Origin: Phalacrocorax aristotelis
Lineage: Eukaryota > Chordata > Aves > Suliformes > Phalacrocoracidae
NCBI RefSeq assembly: GCF_949628215.1
Contig: NC_134288.1
Coordinates: 7,447,682 to 7,511,681 of the forward strand
Reading direction: 5' to 3'
Length of the DNA: 64,000 bases
Shown here: positions 18,561 to 31,700 of the stretch, piece after piece
Layout: each line of letters begins with the position of its first letter
Numbering within the stretch: the stretch's first letter is position 1
Translations under genes and position numbers: made by a program
The notes under the pieces: generated by a model
Databases searched by the model: none
Seen by the model: the letters and a program-made list of their open reading frames with translations, nothing else
What the model was told of the DNA's origin: nothing

Positions 18561-21220
18561 CGTTTCAATGAGGGTGAAGTACATCACAAAAAGCATACAA
18601 AAACCTTTCAGAATGGACACAGTGACTTATGCCTGCTTCGTGAAGACCTTTCTGGCTTCAAAGAGTTGGCAGTGGTCATAAAATAAGACCAGACTTCAAA
18701 AAGAGGGCCATTGGTAAGAAAAAGTAGTAAAGGAATTGGGTTGAATGGGAAAGGAAGGATGCTGGGTGCTGGGGAAGGTGCTGGGAGTAGAGGGCGGCAC
18801 AGCAGCGGCGTGGGTAGGGAGGACATGCGAGGGAGTGGATGGAGAGCGGTGTATAAGCACTTTGTCTATTCCCAGCAGCTCACTTACAAATGGAGGATGT
18901 TTTTCACAGTACACACTGTACCAGAGACCAAGCCTTTCTGTGAATCTTCTGAGCAGCAAATAATGAAAGTTGGTAACTAAGGCGTATTTTAACACTGGCT
19001 GTCATGGTTGCATCCCTCAAAATGCCGGCGTGCTCCTTTGTCTGGCAGCTCATCCCAAGATGTGCAAATGCCAGCAGGAGTACATGGGCAAATCAGCCTG
19101 CTCACTGCTACACCTGTAATGTTGTTTTTAAAGGAGCTGACGTAAGAATAAATTCATCATCTGTGTGATTAACCTAGGATTGTCATCAGCATCTTGCAGG
19201 AGTGTCAGGCAGAAGCCTGCATCCTCCAACGGATGTATTTTAAAAAATTTTGTTCTCAAAATTATGCTGATGATTTATTTGCACTTCATATTTGGTTTGA
19301 ATGCTGGGGAGCGTACAATAATGGGAGCTTTGGGAAGTCTCGGCGCTGTTGCTTCAGAAATGATTGATAGTGAGACACGCTCGAGTACTAGAACCTGACA
19401 CAATGCCTTCAACAGTGTTTCATTCCCTGGTGTCTGGCCCCTCTTGCTCTGAGTAGGTTGATGGTTTAAGTAAATGCTTCCTCTTCCCGTGCTTAGAAAA
19501 ACGGTTTTGCAGTGAATTGTATTTATTCACACTTACTAAATGTTCATGTATGAATGTTAATGGGTTGCTCTTAATACAGCGTAAGTACTTGTCTCTGAAT
19601 TAAATAAATCTACAATTAAGACCTCATTCTCCAGCAGCTTATTAGTGGCTCTCGCCTGAGTTAGCCTCCTTAGTAAAGCTGCTTGGGATAATGTTCAGTA
19701 CAGTGGGGACATTGCAGTATCACTCCTGTGTTTTGTGCCTATGAGTGTGTATTCAGACACGTATGAGCAAACAGCAAGAATGAGTGAGTGCTGCTTTGTA
19801 TTTTTTTTGCGTTAAAACTACAAGCTTATAATTTTCTCAAAAAAATAAATGTCATGAAAGAGAAATGATAAAAGAAGTGCTGAAATTGTGCCAGACAAGA
19901 TTCTGTATTATTCATACCCATACGTGCTCCTGAAACTGAGAGAGATTCTGACCAGCTTCAGTTGCAGTCTGATTTCTGTCAAAAAAATAGATCTTCATAG
20001 CTTATTCAGGGAGATGGATACTGCACTTCGCAAGATGTTCTCCACTGGAGGTGGCGGGGGAAAAAAAAAAATTGATCCCATGAGCATTGACCAAGTAAAC
20101 AATCCTATTTCAAACAGACACATCATCCATTTTGTCTGAAGCTGAGAGCCACATCTTTGAGAGAATAGTCATCCTACAGAAAAAGGAGAGGAGCTGATAA
20201 ATGCCCAAGCTTAAAGGAAGCTTGCCATTTTCCTCTGAAAAGGGAGAACAGCCTAATGAGAGCTAAAATCTAAAAGCAAGAAAAATTCTTGAGGTGTTTC
20301 ATTTAAGTTACTACGGGTGGGTCAGATTGGAGGAGTGTAAAAGGGAATTTGCAGGAGTGCCTATGCTGAGAGCCATGGCAATGTGGAAACGTAGCTAGCC
20401 ACATCTGGCCAAGGCTAACGATACCTCTGGGTTCCAGTATTTCCCCCTTTTAGTCTTGCAAAATGGCTCTGCTTTTGAAAAATGCTTTTACTTATAGAAT
20501 GTTTCCTTTTCTGCTATGGCCCTTTTGTTCTTCTTTGCTGTCCACCTTCTGGACGTTAGGTGAGAAGCCTCTTCTCATCTTCCACAGCTCTTCTGCCTGC
20601 CACACCACCAGTGTGTCTGGACTGAGTTCTCAGCAATGAAGCGGATGCAGATGATACCCACTCACATCTTAGTGCGCAGAAGCAGGCAACCAGCGTAGGC
20701 AGGATAGCAACAGGACTTGGAGCAAGAAACTGGATTGCTTTTGAATGCTTCCAGAGCATGAGGATGATTGAGTTTTAAGGTGTCCTGTGGCAAATAAGGC
20801 CATGTGCCTGTCGCTCCAAAGAGGTGGATGTGGACTTGCACTCCTACGTTGTAATACCCTTTTCATTCCTCAGCTGCGTATACAAAGAAGATACTCTGAG
20901 CAAACACTGAGCTCTCTTCACCAGTAAGCTGCAGTGGGGCTTTGAAATAACAGAAATTACTGTCTGCACTCAGTAATGTAAGGACTCTAGGTTAATAACT
21001 CTCTTGTTCTTGGCATCGTAACGTTGCTGTCCTTCCTGCTGGCTGAGTGCTGCTGTCTTTGCTCCGTTGAGGTCCCCAGCAATGTCAGTGAAGTTAAGGA
21101 TTTTGAAACTGTGGTTATTGTCATCATAATTGTTGGTTTAACTTATGCAAATGTCTATCCTAAGCCCTGATAATTTTTCAGTTATGGAGTAGTAGGCTGA
21201 AAAGGTAAAAATCAATCATG
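18561..21220. other. Intron 1 segment, nothing specific
   Basis: Ordinary CpG-poor intronic sequence. An A10 run follows GGCGGGGG near 20061-20070. Open frames up to about 99 codons lack recognisable similarity. No mobile element was identified. Confidence 0.45.
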
Positions 21221-21224
21221 CTCT

Positions 21225-21450
21225 CTTTGTGCGCGCTCTTCTAGAAATGTGAGCCTTAAATCAGTGCCTATTTCTAACAGTGTGAACAAAAATTTTCACT
21301 GGCCGAGGATCTGCCATATCCGCTGTACACTTGGTCTTGGTCTTGGCTTGAATCGGTTGTTTGGTACGCTGGTATTCGTGTGGCGACGTGTCAGAAGGGA
21401 CCGAGCTGCTAAGTGCATGGGGGTTAAAAATAGGGCGTTGAGGATTCATT
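21225..21450. promoter_or_regulatory. CpG-enriched intronic patch
   Basis: About 11 CpG dinucleotides in 225 bp, against few in the surrounding kilobases. It includes GTGCGCGC, CTTGGT repeated at 21330-21342, and GTGGCGACGTGTC. It lies 3.3 kb into intron 1. A small CpG-rich patch can mark an unmethylated enhancer or minor promoter, but no exon or core promoter element is evident. Confidence 0.3.
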
Positions 21451-24400
21451 GTGACTGTGGGGACCTGCCTTGTAGGCAGCTTGGGAGTTCTGGGTGCAGT
21501 TCCCAGTTAAAATTGCAGGATCGTGGAATGGGGGTGTATGAAATTCACTTTTGACAGCAGCCGTAGCGCAGGTCTGCCCAGTCCAGGATGAGGGATGTCC
21601 TTAAGGTTAATGGGATGTTTTTGCTGGCATTAGGGAGAGCCAGCCTGTCTATGTGCAGCATGTGGAGTTTGGAAAATTTGCTAAATCAGATCAGAACATG
21701 AGGTTTTGGTAAAGAGCAATGGGAAGTTATGTGGAGCTGCATGTGCAAAACCCAGTGAGCTTTGGGAAGGGAAGAGGAGGTGGTTTTAGTGACAGGGACT
21801 GTCAGTGTAATGGTGGACCTGCTGGGAGTCAGGAAGCCAGAAGCAGTCCTCAGCTCTGAAGAGGTGAGAGCTTCCAGACGAGATCCCTGTGTACTACAGA
21901 GGACAAGGGCTACCCCTAAAGAAACACAGGTAGGGAAATGCCAAAAATTGCTGAAGGTGATGGGGTTACCTTAAACCCCTGTGCCTAAACTGCAGGATCC
22001 AGGAGCACGTCTCAGGCCTGCATGCTCCAGCTGTGCTGTGGCTTAAATGGATGAGATGCAGGCATGCCCCAGCTCCTTTCTGTTTCGTTGTATGTCCTGG
22101 TTTTCTTGGGAAGGACACCCACTTGCATTGGCAGAAGGCATCTGAGGCATGCCCTGACAGGGACGCAGATTTGGATGTTTGGGAGACTACAGCCATGGGT
22201 CATATTGCGAATGCAGCTGCCCTGAAGTCAGCATCTGCACAAGGGGAAACGCATGTTCCTTACAGGGATCTTGTACCCATGAAAGTGTGGACAGCAGGGA
22301 GGCTTTGATGAGGAAGCAGGGGAAGGTACAGAATAGCTGCGAGGGATGTGGTAGGGTCCCACAGGTCAGGACCCCAGCACAGGGACTGGCCAGCCTGGCA
22401 GACCTCTGCCCTGACTACGAGATAGCAGAATCAAATCATCTCAGCCAGCTGGAACCAAGTGTCTGGCAGAGAGAAAATGGTTTCCAAAGTCAAAATGTCT
22501 CCTAGATACTGACGGTAAGCCTTCCTCGTGTCAGCTGCTCGTTCAGAAAAGAGTTGAGTTATAGATAAAATTCAGCCTGGGCTGCTGCTTTCCCACACTA
22601 TCAAGCACAGGCAGTTGCACTGTGTTACGATCAATTGCTTTGAAGAGAAGCTATGTGAAATATTAATTTAATGGGTTGATGAAAACATTTAAAACATTGG
22701 GGTGGAAGAACATGCTGTAGACACGTAGTTTAGTTTGGAATACTCTTTTGTCTGGGTTTTATCTATTGAACTCTATTATTTTAAACATTGAACTCCTCTA
22801 TTATTTTAAACATTAAAGCATCACAAAATTATTAGAGAGAGCCCCTATGTGTATTTTCAAGTTGCCATGGATATTTCTCAGTTGCAGCACTGTGTCAGAT
22901 TGGGGTACATATGTTTTTTAAAGAAAGTGATGATACAAGTCTTTTAACTAGTCTATTTGTATATTTTTTAAAAAATGCATATGTATCAAGCCTGTTAAGT
23001 CCTTTTGGTGTTCAGTCTGTTTTTGCTTCACCCAAAGTTATCTTTGAAGTTCTGTAAGCCTCTAACTAGTTCTGTTAGTTGTTTGTTAGGTGGGTAACCA
23101 TGTTGACATGGCAAACGTGCAGGGGACAAGGGACATTATTTGCACAGATGGAATGTTAACTATTTTTGTTATTTATCTTTTACAAATGAAATGATAGTTA
23201 ATCCCTGTAACCCTGCAAAGACATAAACTCTAGGGCTCATCTGGCAATGCAGGATGGCAGTGCAGGATCATGTGGATGCTGCGGGACAAATCTGAATCAG
23301 TCTTGGAATATTCAAGTATGTAGCGAGTTTGCCTGTGGCCTAATACCTGCTGGGCACCTAGCCAGCTTGCTTGGCTGGTGCAGGAGGCAGGAAAAGCCAT
23401 GGCTTTTCTCTCTTCTTGCACAGTCAAGGGTGTATCCTTGGCAATAGGTCATCCTAGTGATTGCAAGAAATGTCGCTGTCCCTGCTGGGCACATGCTTAC
23501 TCTAGGTAAGCAGATGTTTGTTTTATAAATGGATTAAAATTAAGAACAATTTTAGAAGGGCTGCTGTCAAATCAGTCTTTCATCAGAGGAAAGTGTATGA
23601 AATGGACCAACAGCCTAGAAGAAGAATTGCGGATAATACCTGCAGACATCGGTGATCTCACACCCAGTCATGAGTTAATCCAGATCATAAATTCAATGAC
23701 TGACACTTACACAGCAGATGTGCCTCGTTGGTGCAGAGCTGAACAAGCTGTGCTGTTCCTTACATCTCCTGTGCACTAAAGGCAGCTTGGTACTCTCTGG
23801 GTCTGTTGCCTGCATCTGTGATCGGTAGACTGCAATTACAGGGGATGAGTTTTGTCTTCTCCTGTGGCCATGTGAGACCAGAGAGCAGGAGTCCTGTGAA
23901 TGAGTCAGCACTAGGAACAAGAGATTTGAAACCTCGTCCTCATTTGTGTTGCTCTTGGTGTTGTGGCACGTGAGAGCCGTAGTCCTTGGCCAAGTTCATG
24001 CTGTGCCTGTAGAAATGCAAAGCAAGATGGCAGTCTGTCCCAAAGAGCTTACGGTCTGTGGCAAAACCCAACAGATGGGTACAGTTAGACAGATGGGAGA
24101 GCGCAGGGAAGGGTGACGTGGTATAGGTCAGCACTCAGTGTGGCAGGCAGCCTTCCTGGGGCACCGGCTGCCGCCCGCTCCCGTCTCCCACTGGGCACCC
24201 TGGCAGAGTCATCCAGCATGCCCCAACCTGGATCATCCACCTGTACCCTGTGCTGGTGCTGGATGTATGCTGAGGAACTGTTTTACATGATGTGGGATGG
24301 GGGACAAGAGAGGTAGCAGCTAGCCCTGGGATCTCAATCACTGTGCCACGATGTGCTGCGTACATGTTTCCTTGGTGGTCACCCAGGTATGGACAGGGGA

Positions 24401-25795
24401 GAGGGTATGTGGATCAGGTCATGGGCCTCCTGACGGTGGCACTGTGCTGTCCCCTTAGTGCTGCTTATTGCAGCACACCCTTGATGTTGTGGGAAAGCAC
24501 AATATTGTCTCCTTCCCTCGAAGGTGGCTGCGTCTGGCCTGATGTACGTTATAGGCATTCAGAAGATGTTATGTTCCAGCCACGTGTGCAGAAGCTGTAG
24601 AGGCCTCGTTATACGTGACCACTGCCAGCCACAGGGGAAGGATACCTCTTTCTCTTATCTCTTATTTTGCTGTCAGTTTACTTCCAAATAGAGGACTCTG
24701 TCCCTCGAAAGCTTTCTGACTAGAAGAGACTGTTTCCTTACTGCTTCTATTTGTGAAGTTAATTTTAATGCAACATTTATTAATGCAAAAGCACTCTGTT
24801 CTCCAGGCTAAAAAAATTATCTTTACTCTGTCAGATTCCTACATCAGGACAAGTTGTGAAATGCTGTAACTACTTTGCTTCAACATTTCTGTTTGACAGA
24901 ATGTATGTATCTGCTTTGTGTAGGGAAGAATTAAGTTTGATTGGAGTAGTTGTTTTGAGGAATAATTTAGCTGCGCAATTATTTTCTGAAGCACTATCTG
25001 CTTGTATTTGAGTGCCTTCAGTTAGATTAGAAATGTGAGCATTTTAATTTAGGAAGTGGTCTGCAAGTTGCTGATGTGTTCTAGTGGGGCAGTGAGACCT
25101 GGCTCATGCAGGCTTCTCAGCCCCGCTGTCTTCTCCTCTCTTCCCCACAGACATCTGTCGTGAAGCACCGTTAGCATATTTGAATAAGGATTTCTGGTCT
25201 TCTGCAGAACCGTTCAACATAATTTGAATATCCATCTATCCAAATGCTATTCCTTTGAGGCTTGGTTTTATTTTCTGGGAGAGGGTGTGAAAACTGTACT
25301 ATAATGTATGGGAACTTGTCATGATAGGGATCCTGAACGCAAATGATGCCTCAGTAGGTGCTATTGCTTAAATCATCCACTGATGACACGCACAAATTAG
25401 GCACACTCTGCTTTCGCTGTCAAATTATGCTTGCCTTGGGATCTGCATTTAAGTTATATATTTGGCTTTGCTTTTGCAAGGCAGCACGCATGTAAAGGCT
25501 GGAAAGCCCTGATACAGCCTAACTTCTTATAAGAATAAAGCAAAGCTCAGTAGCCTGATCTTTTAACCAAATCCAGCCTGTTAAGTCATTGCAGCAGATG
25601 TTTCAGCTTCATGCCATTAGAGTGTTATATCATCTTTGTCCCATACACAAAGAACCTGTACAGCCTTGCAGAAGCCAGTCTAAAATGTTTGACTGCTCAA
25701 CAATTTGGAGAGTACAGCGTGTACTGAGGTACATGTCACATTTTTCTCAAAAATGTTTTATGACTAAGAGGAGCTCGTGCTAATGTCCTTATTCT
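21451..25795. other. Intron 1 segment, nothing specific apart from the 22.8-kb duplication
   Basis: About 4.3 kb of intronic sequence without supported genes or recent repeats. The part at 25.1-25.5 kb has an even, non-repetitive AT-rich look with homeodomain-like ATTA cores, which could be a conserved element, but I have no comparison to show it. Confidence 0.4.
22765..22811. repeat. Short tandem duplication (22/25 bp)
   Basis: Two copies of ATTGAACTC-TATTATTTTAAAC lie head to tail. The second (22787-22811) carries a 3-bp insertion (CTC). A third partial ATTAAAG follows. This is a local slippage duplication. Confidence 0.85.
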
Positions 25796-25796
25796 T

Positions 25797-25855
25797 AGAA
25801 ATGTAGAGGTAGAAGGGTCCTGAGGAGTCACTTGTGTCCTCTCCCCAACTACCTA
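25797..25855 (-). repeat. Possible CR1-family 3' tail, antisense
   Basis: AGAAATGTAGAGGTAGAAGGGTCCTGAGGAGTCAC..GTGTCCTCTCCCCAACTACC resembles the reverse-complement CR1 3' end (TAGAGGTTGGAAGGGACCTCAGGAGATCATCTAGTCCAACCCCC). The match ends after about 60 bp. It is short and diverged, so the call is tentative. Confidence 0.35.
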
Positions 25856-25859
25856 ACGT

Positions 25860-28420
25860 CTTCCTGTTGAAGTCTACCCTAAAATTTAACTTAAATTAAG
25901 CAGATTGCTGGGAGCAAAATAATAGTAATGTGGGAAACAATTGATCACGGCTGTTTTTAGAGCAACTCTTCACATCACAAACCTGTTCTTCGCAGTGCCA
26001 ATAATCCCAAGCCAGGCAATGACCGTGATCATGACCATTGCTGCCTGGCATCCCTCCCCCTCCTTTTGCAGCCTTTTGATTTTTGGACCAAAGAAGCGTG
26101 ATTAAATTTTTGCATGGAACAGTTTTCCAAACATCATGTTGGCTTTGTTGCTGGACTTGGGAACTTGCAGGAGGAGCAGCATGGACAGTGTGCTGGCTGT
26201 CGTCTGGCTGCCTCCTACCAGGGAGGAATAACTGTCTCCCACACTTCGTGTGCAATATTCCTATAAATACACACAGAAGTTTGCAAAGTGTCCCCACTCC
26301 TGACTCACATATGGGGTATGATCCGCACCACTTTCGAGATCGTTCTCTGCAGGACCGCTGCCTGGCTACTCATTCCCTTTCTGGCATTTGTGCATTTCAT
26401 TTTAAAAGTGTTCTGAACTTACTACTTTTTACATTGTCTTTATTAAATTTTCTTGTATTGATTTGGAGGGGTTGGGCTATTCTATCCCATTGGTATCGTT
26501 CTGAATTCTGTATCTATTGTTTAGCAAGACCCGTGCTGCTGGGATTTTTGTGGGATTGGGAGGTGGGGTAAATGGCTGTGATAAAGTGCTTTGTCCTCCA
26601 GACTCCAGCAATACTGCACTGTTTTGTAGATGGTTTTGGCAGCTGGGGGAGAGCTCTGTAACAGGATCCACGGGTGAAGTACAGCATCCTTTGCTGTCAG
26701 TGCATCTTGAGTGGCCTGTTTTTCCAGGCATCTTCTTGTCGCCTCATTTTGCAATGCTTAGCTCAAAGGACTGTTGAGGTGTCATTCACACTTAATAGCT
26801 AGAATAAAGATAATTGTGGTTAATGGTACTTCACATTGGTGACAGATCTCATTTAAGAGGTTATACTCTCCCTCCCATGGCACATGTGGTTGTGCCCATC
26901 TCTGGAGCTGGCCATCCTCTTAGGTGCAAGAGCTCAGCTGTTGGTGGGGTCAGACCTGCAGAATGACCCACCTTGGCGAGGAGACAGCAGCGTCACCGAT
27001 AGACAGGAGCATGTGGGCACAGCCTGCCCCTCGCTTGGCTATGTGGGCAGTATGGATGAGGCTGACATTTCCCAGTGGTGACAGTTTCCCAGTGGTGTGG
27101 GACTTCTGCCAGCTGCCCACCAGCAGTATGCGTATTTACAGTTAGCAGGGAATGTATCCTGCCACGTGGATGGAAAACATGCTAATTGTGTTGCAGCCAA
27201 GATGTCTAAGAAGATTAAGATGATTTTTTTTGTTCGAAATCCAGCTCCCTGTTTAGCACTTCTCAGGATCCTGGAAGGATTGTGTGGGTGGGTGTTTTTT
27301 TCTTTGTTTTTACTATTTACCTTTCCTTTCTTGTATTTGATGCATGACATCACAGCATTAGTGAAAAGTTAGGAAAATTTGATTGAAGATTTTAAGGCTG
27401 CTGCTTTAGATCCATATTTGGATTTTAATCAGATTGTCAGGAAAATAAATGAGAAGGCTTTTCATTTTTCCAGTGCCTGTTAGACTTCCAGCTGTCGTAT
27501 TTGGTTCATTTCTGGATGGCGGTATCATGACAAATGAGACCCAGTAGCTTTCTTTGTCTCTTACATTCGGTTCATGCTGCTGTCCCTCTGGCTGAAGCCC
27601 TGTTAGCTGCCATGAAATCTCACTGGTGGCCCGTGGGATTAGAGCGGTTGCTCTGCAGCAGTTCTGTAGAGCCCTTTGACCTTTATAGTAGTTTTAATTA
27701 AACTTATGATAAAGGTGGATAGTGGTCCAGACCAACTTTTGAGGCTTGACTGAATTCTGCTTCCCCCCCAGTTCCCCCAAAACCAGAAGAAATTGCAGGA
27801 ATTGCTGTCACAACCCAGTGTTACATTTTGATGGTGATTTTGGTATGTTTGTCAAAAAACTACATATTTTTGTGTGGGTTGATCCTTGTATGTCTGCCTT
27901 TGTGAATCACATAGTCCACAGTTGCATCCCTTCCAGATTTGGGATTTTTGTTTCAATGTAAGTAGACAGGAGAAGGTTAGGTAGTATTACCTGATGTGCC
28001 TTGAGATAAAAACAAGCTTTCTGCAAAGAACATTGCTTTGACAGCAAGAGTCTGTGCTTGTTTTAAGTATCAAGTACTCAAAGTTGGGCATTTTAAAAAA
28101 TGCCTGGTAATTTTGGTCTCTAGTATTTGTTGAAAGTGAATGGGATTTGGGGATGTACCTGCCTTCAGCAGTCCAGAAAATCATCCCGCAGCCCTGCAAG
28201 CGTGGGGCCAAGACTGCTGCTCTGGTCATACAAAGCCAGCTTGTGCAGAGAGGCAGGCTCTCCCTTGGATTCTGCAATTCCAAGAACTTGATGAAGGAAC
28301 ATTGAAAATGCTGGTCTGGAAAGCAGGGCAAGCAATGCTGAAAGTAGGCGTGCAGGCCAGTGCTCAGCCTGGCAGACAGTGCATATTCAATCAGGGTGAT
28401 TTATGGAACTGTTTCTGTTA
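25860..28420. other. Intron 1 segment, nothing specific
   Basis: About 2.6 kb. Open frames up to 162 codons (26083-26571 +) overlap antisense frames and have no domain I recognise. No CpG cluster or recent mobile element was seen. Confidence 0.4.
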
Positions 28421-28429
28421 AAAGCTTCC

Positions 28430-28716
28430 TCGTGCACTGTAGAAAGCGGAGCTGCCAGATTGGTCAAAATCCAATACCCAGACAGTTTGAATTGGCTGCC
28501 GGCTGCAGTAATAACCGTGGCGAAACTCTAACAGCCGTTTCATGCAGGCTTTGCAGGCTGCCACATCGTTGCTGCTTCGCAGAAAACAGACAGTGTCAAA
28601 ATGTTACGTGGTATGAGGACATTTCCATGGTAACGTTAGCATCCCGTGACACCTGTTTTTGTACTGTGGCGTCAGTGCACGCTGTCATCGTACTCTCTTC
28701 ATCCATCTGGGGCCGT
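28430..28716. promoter_or_regulatory. CpG-enriched patch with CCAAT boxes, RFX X-box and CRE half-site
   Basis: About 15 CpGs in 290 bp in an otherwise CpG-poor intron. Three CCAAT boxes are present: ATTGG at 28459-28463, CCAAT at 28471-28475 (facing the first across 7 bp) and ATTGG at 28491-28495. At 28621-28634, ATTTCCATGGTAAC matches the RFX X-box GTTNCCATGGNAAC at all but the first position. A CGTCA half-CRE is at 28670-28674. NF-Y, RFX and CREB sites often cooperate. This looks like a compact intronic enhancer or alternative promoter. An open frame spans it (28360-28725 +) but lacks recognisable similarity. Confidence 0.45.
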
Positions 28717-28719
28717 CCA

Positions 28720-31700
28720 TCCTGATAATATGGATTTCTTCAGTGACTGCTAGTAGTTATGGGGCTGATGGTGGAAGAGATGCTTTCAGGTGTCTTAAAT
28801 AAGGCAAGTAATCCTTCTTCTAGCGTAGCAACTCTCACATAATTCATCTTAAAAGCACTTGGTTTTGCTTTTTGCTGCACTAAAATAGCAGCTTTCCCTC
28901 TCTGATCAGATAGCTCACTGCAATAGCTGTTTTGTACCTGGCATCAGAGGCACCCGCACTCCTGCCTTGTAGCTCTTTGTCAGGCAGCTCTGGGATCGCT
29001 CAGTTCGTGAAGACACTCCAGTCTTGTTTCGGGTCCTGTCTTTTCAGCCTGGAGAATGCATAGCGCTTATTTCCATCTGCAGCCCAACAGCAATCTGCTC
29101 CCTCCTCCCCTTCCTTTGCAGGAGCCGTCAGCTGCTCCAGACACTGTTCACCACGGGGCTGTTTCTGGACAGCAGCCTGAGATCTTTGGGTAGAGTCTCA
29201 TCCATGGCTATGACCTGGCTTCATTTGTGCCTTGATCAATGGTTTTGCCCTGCCTGTAAATACTTAAGTATTTTATACTGCAGTAACCATCTCCCACGAG
29301 GATTCTCAGTATTATCCCTGTGTTTTTCCCCCATTTCTGTATATTTCCACCAGGTGACATTTTCCAAAATTAGCATCATGGGGTTTTTTTGGCTGTGCAG
29401 GCAACACATGTTTATTGGCTCCTTTCTTTTGACATAGAGAAATCTGTTCTCAATGTTTTATTGATAAGCTAGAGCTTCGGTAAGAAATAATAAAGGTAAA
29501 GATGTTTTCTGTATGGCAGCCCATGGACCTTCCACCAGCGCACGTTTTTCACATCTACTTGGTACTTTGTAAGAGCAGTAGAGAGATCTCAGTTTAGTTA
29601 TCATGCATACGTAGGTTCTGAAAATTGCATGGGTAAAGAGACAGTCATTTAACTAATGATTTGCCTACCCAATATGCATAAGCTATCGATGTGCAATCTA
29701 GGCATGTGGGTGCACAGCCAGGCTATTTCTCACGCAACGGTGCTGTAGCGCAAAAGGATCATGTATGATAAAACCCAGTGCTTGTGATTTCAGCATCTGG
29801 TCTAAAGTATTTCACTTGAAGGCACTGAGAGGGTAAATGTTACTTGAGAAAGAACAGGTTGAGACTAGTGTAAGGAGCAGAACTTCACTTTCGATCATAT
29901 CTGTTCCTCAGGAGCCACTTCTGGACTGTTTCACAACGATAATTCTTGGCTCTCCCGTTTTGCCCAGGGCTCTGCTTTGAGCCGTGCCAGAGTCCCAAGT
30001 TATCTTTCTATAAACTTGTTTTTCATCTGTTTCCACTGAATTCCTAGCTTCTGCCTAGTAACAGGAGTAGGTCTGTTGCTGTGACCTGTCTGCTCCATCT
30101 CTGCAGAAACAGTCTTACTGTTCCTGGATGGGAGGCAGCTACTATGTCCTAAATTCATTTTTTTCCAAGGCCAACCCAAGCCAAGTGCTTCCAAACCTGG
30201 CATCATGTCGGCCCTATTTCAATATTTTTCTATTTCTGTCTCAGTACTGCCTGGCTTACCTACTAGGGAGCTCTATGAAACATTGCACGGTTGGTTGAGG
30301 CAAAATGTGGCTTGCTGCTCTAGGAATAAAACCAGGCAAATTATCCATAGCCCTTTAGTTGGTGAATTTAACTCTCTGTTTTCACAGTCTGTTCACTGCA
30401 GCCATCTGCTGCAGAGAGACAGCATGCTTGTAGGACAGATTGACTCTGAAAATCAGGAAGTTTTATTTCAGGCCATAATTTTGTGTAATTTCCTGAAATC
30501 TAGAAAACTGTTTATTTCCTAAAACACCTTTCCCCTAGAGCCCTAAGACTGGGTTTCCAAAGATCACCTGGTGTGGGATACTAGCTGCATGAAAAACGTT
30601 TTGGTTTGGGCTTTTTTTTTTTTTTGGGAGGGTGGGGAGGGAGTGAATCCTGAAGCGGTGACAACATGATGACCTGAAAATGTTTCACTGATCAAAATAT
30701 TCATTGATAATTTCCCAGGCTTCTGTCAGTTTTGTTAGGAATGTGCTTTTCTGTACAAGTTGACCAATCTAAGTGTGTTCTGCAAGTGTCAGTAACGCAG
30801 ATTTAAAGCAGCATTTGACCTCTGATATACAGTAAATGGTTTGGAAACTGGATTTTGCCTGCCTAATGCTAAACTGGTCTGTCAGGAAAGATTCTCAGCC
30901 TTTTATTTCAGTTTGTGGGGGGGAAAGCTTAACATCTTGATATGAGTACATCTTACAAGGTTTAGACATTGTAAAAGATTTAGTGACCTGCTCACTTAAG
31001 CTCTTATAGTCATCAGATTTGAGAGGAAACTGCAGTCAAAAGTGAACATTTTAAAATTTGCTGATCTAAGTGGTCTAATAGTTGACCTGTTTTTCCCCTT
31101 GATATTCCTGTACTAATCTCTTCAGAACTGCAGGTGTTCAGTCCACTAAGGCTGCAGTGCAGAAAGGGGAAAAGAGCTGCAAAACTAGGACAGACTTGGA
31201 TTATATTTAACAGTGTTCTGTTTCGACTTGACAACCAGCTATCGAACACCTACAAGTTTGCAACTGTGATTCACTCGGAAGCTGACATAACTGATGTCAC
31301 GTTGTATTAATAGCTACAGGATTGTAACTGCTTTTAGCAATGCGATTCATTAACAGCCTTTACAAACACACTGACAATCGGTTGAAAACCTGAAAATATT
31401 AGGTGTGTGTATATAAATGGATTATGCCATAAAGGAACCTCCATGTGCTGCCAAATGTGTTTACGGCAAGTTCTTGTGGGTGTTATGCATAATGATTCCT
31501 CTTCATCACTTCCAGTAGGTCTTGCTGATAGCAAAGGTGTTTGAGGACTGATCCACACTCTAAATTAATTAGGAGCTGCTGATCTAATGGGGTTACATGA
31601 TGTGAGTGTATTTGGGAGTTACTGTGTTCACAGTGCTTTTCTTGGCAAGTAGAAGCTGTCCAACCAGTTCCTGGGTAGCGCTGATGTTTTGGGAAGTGTT

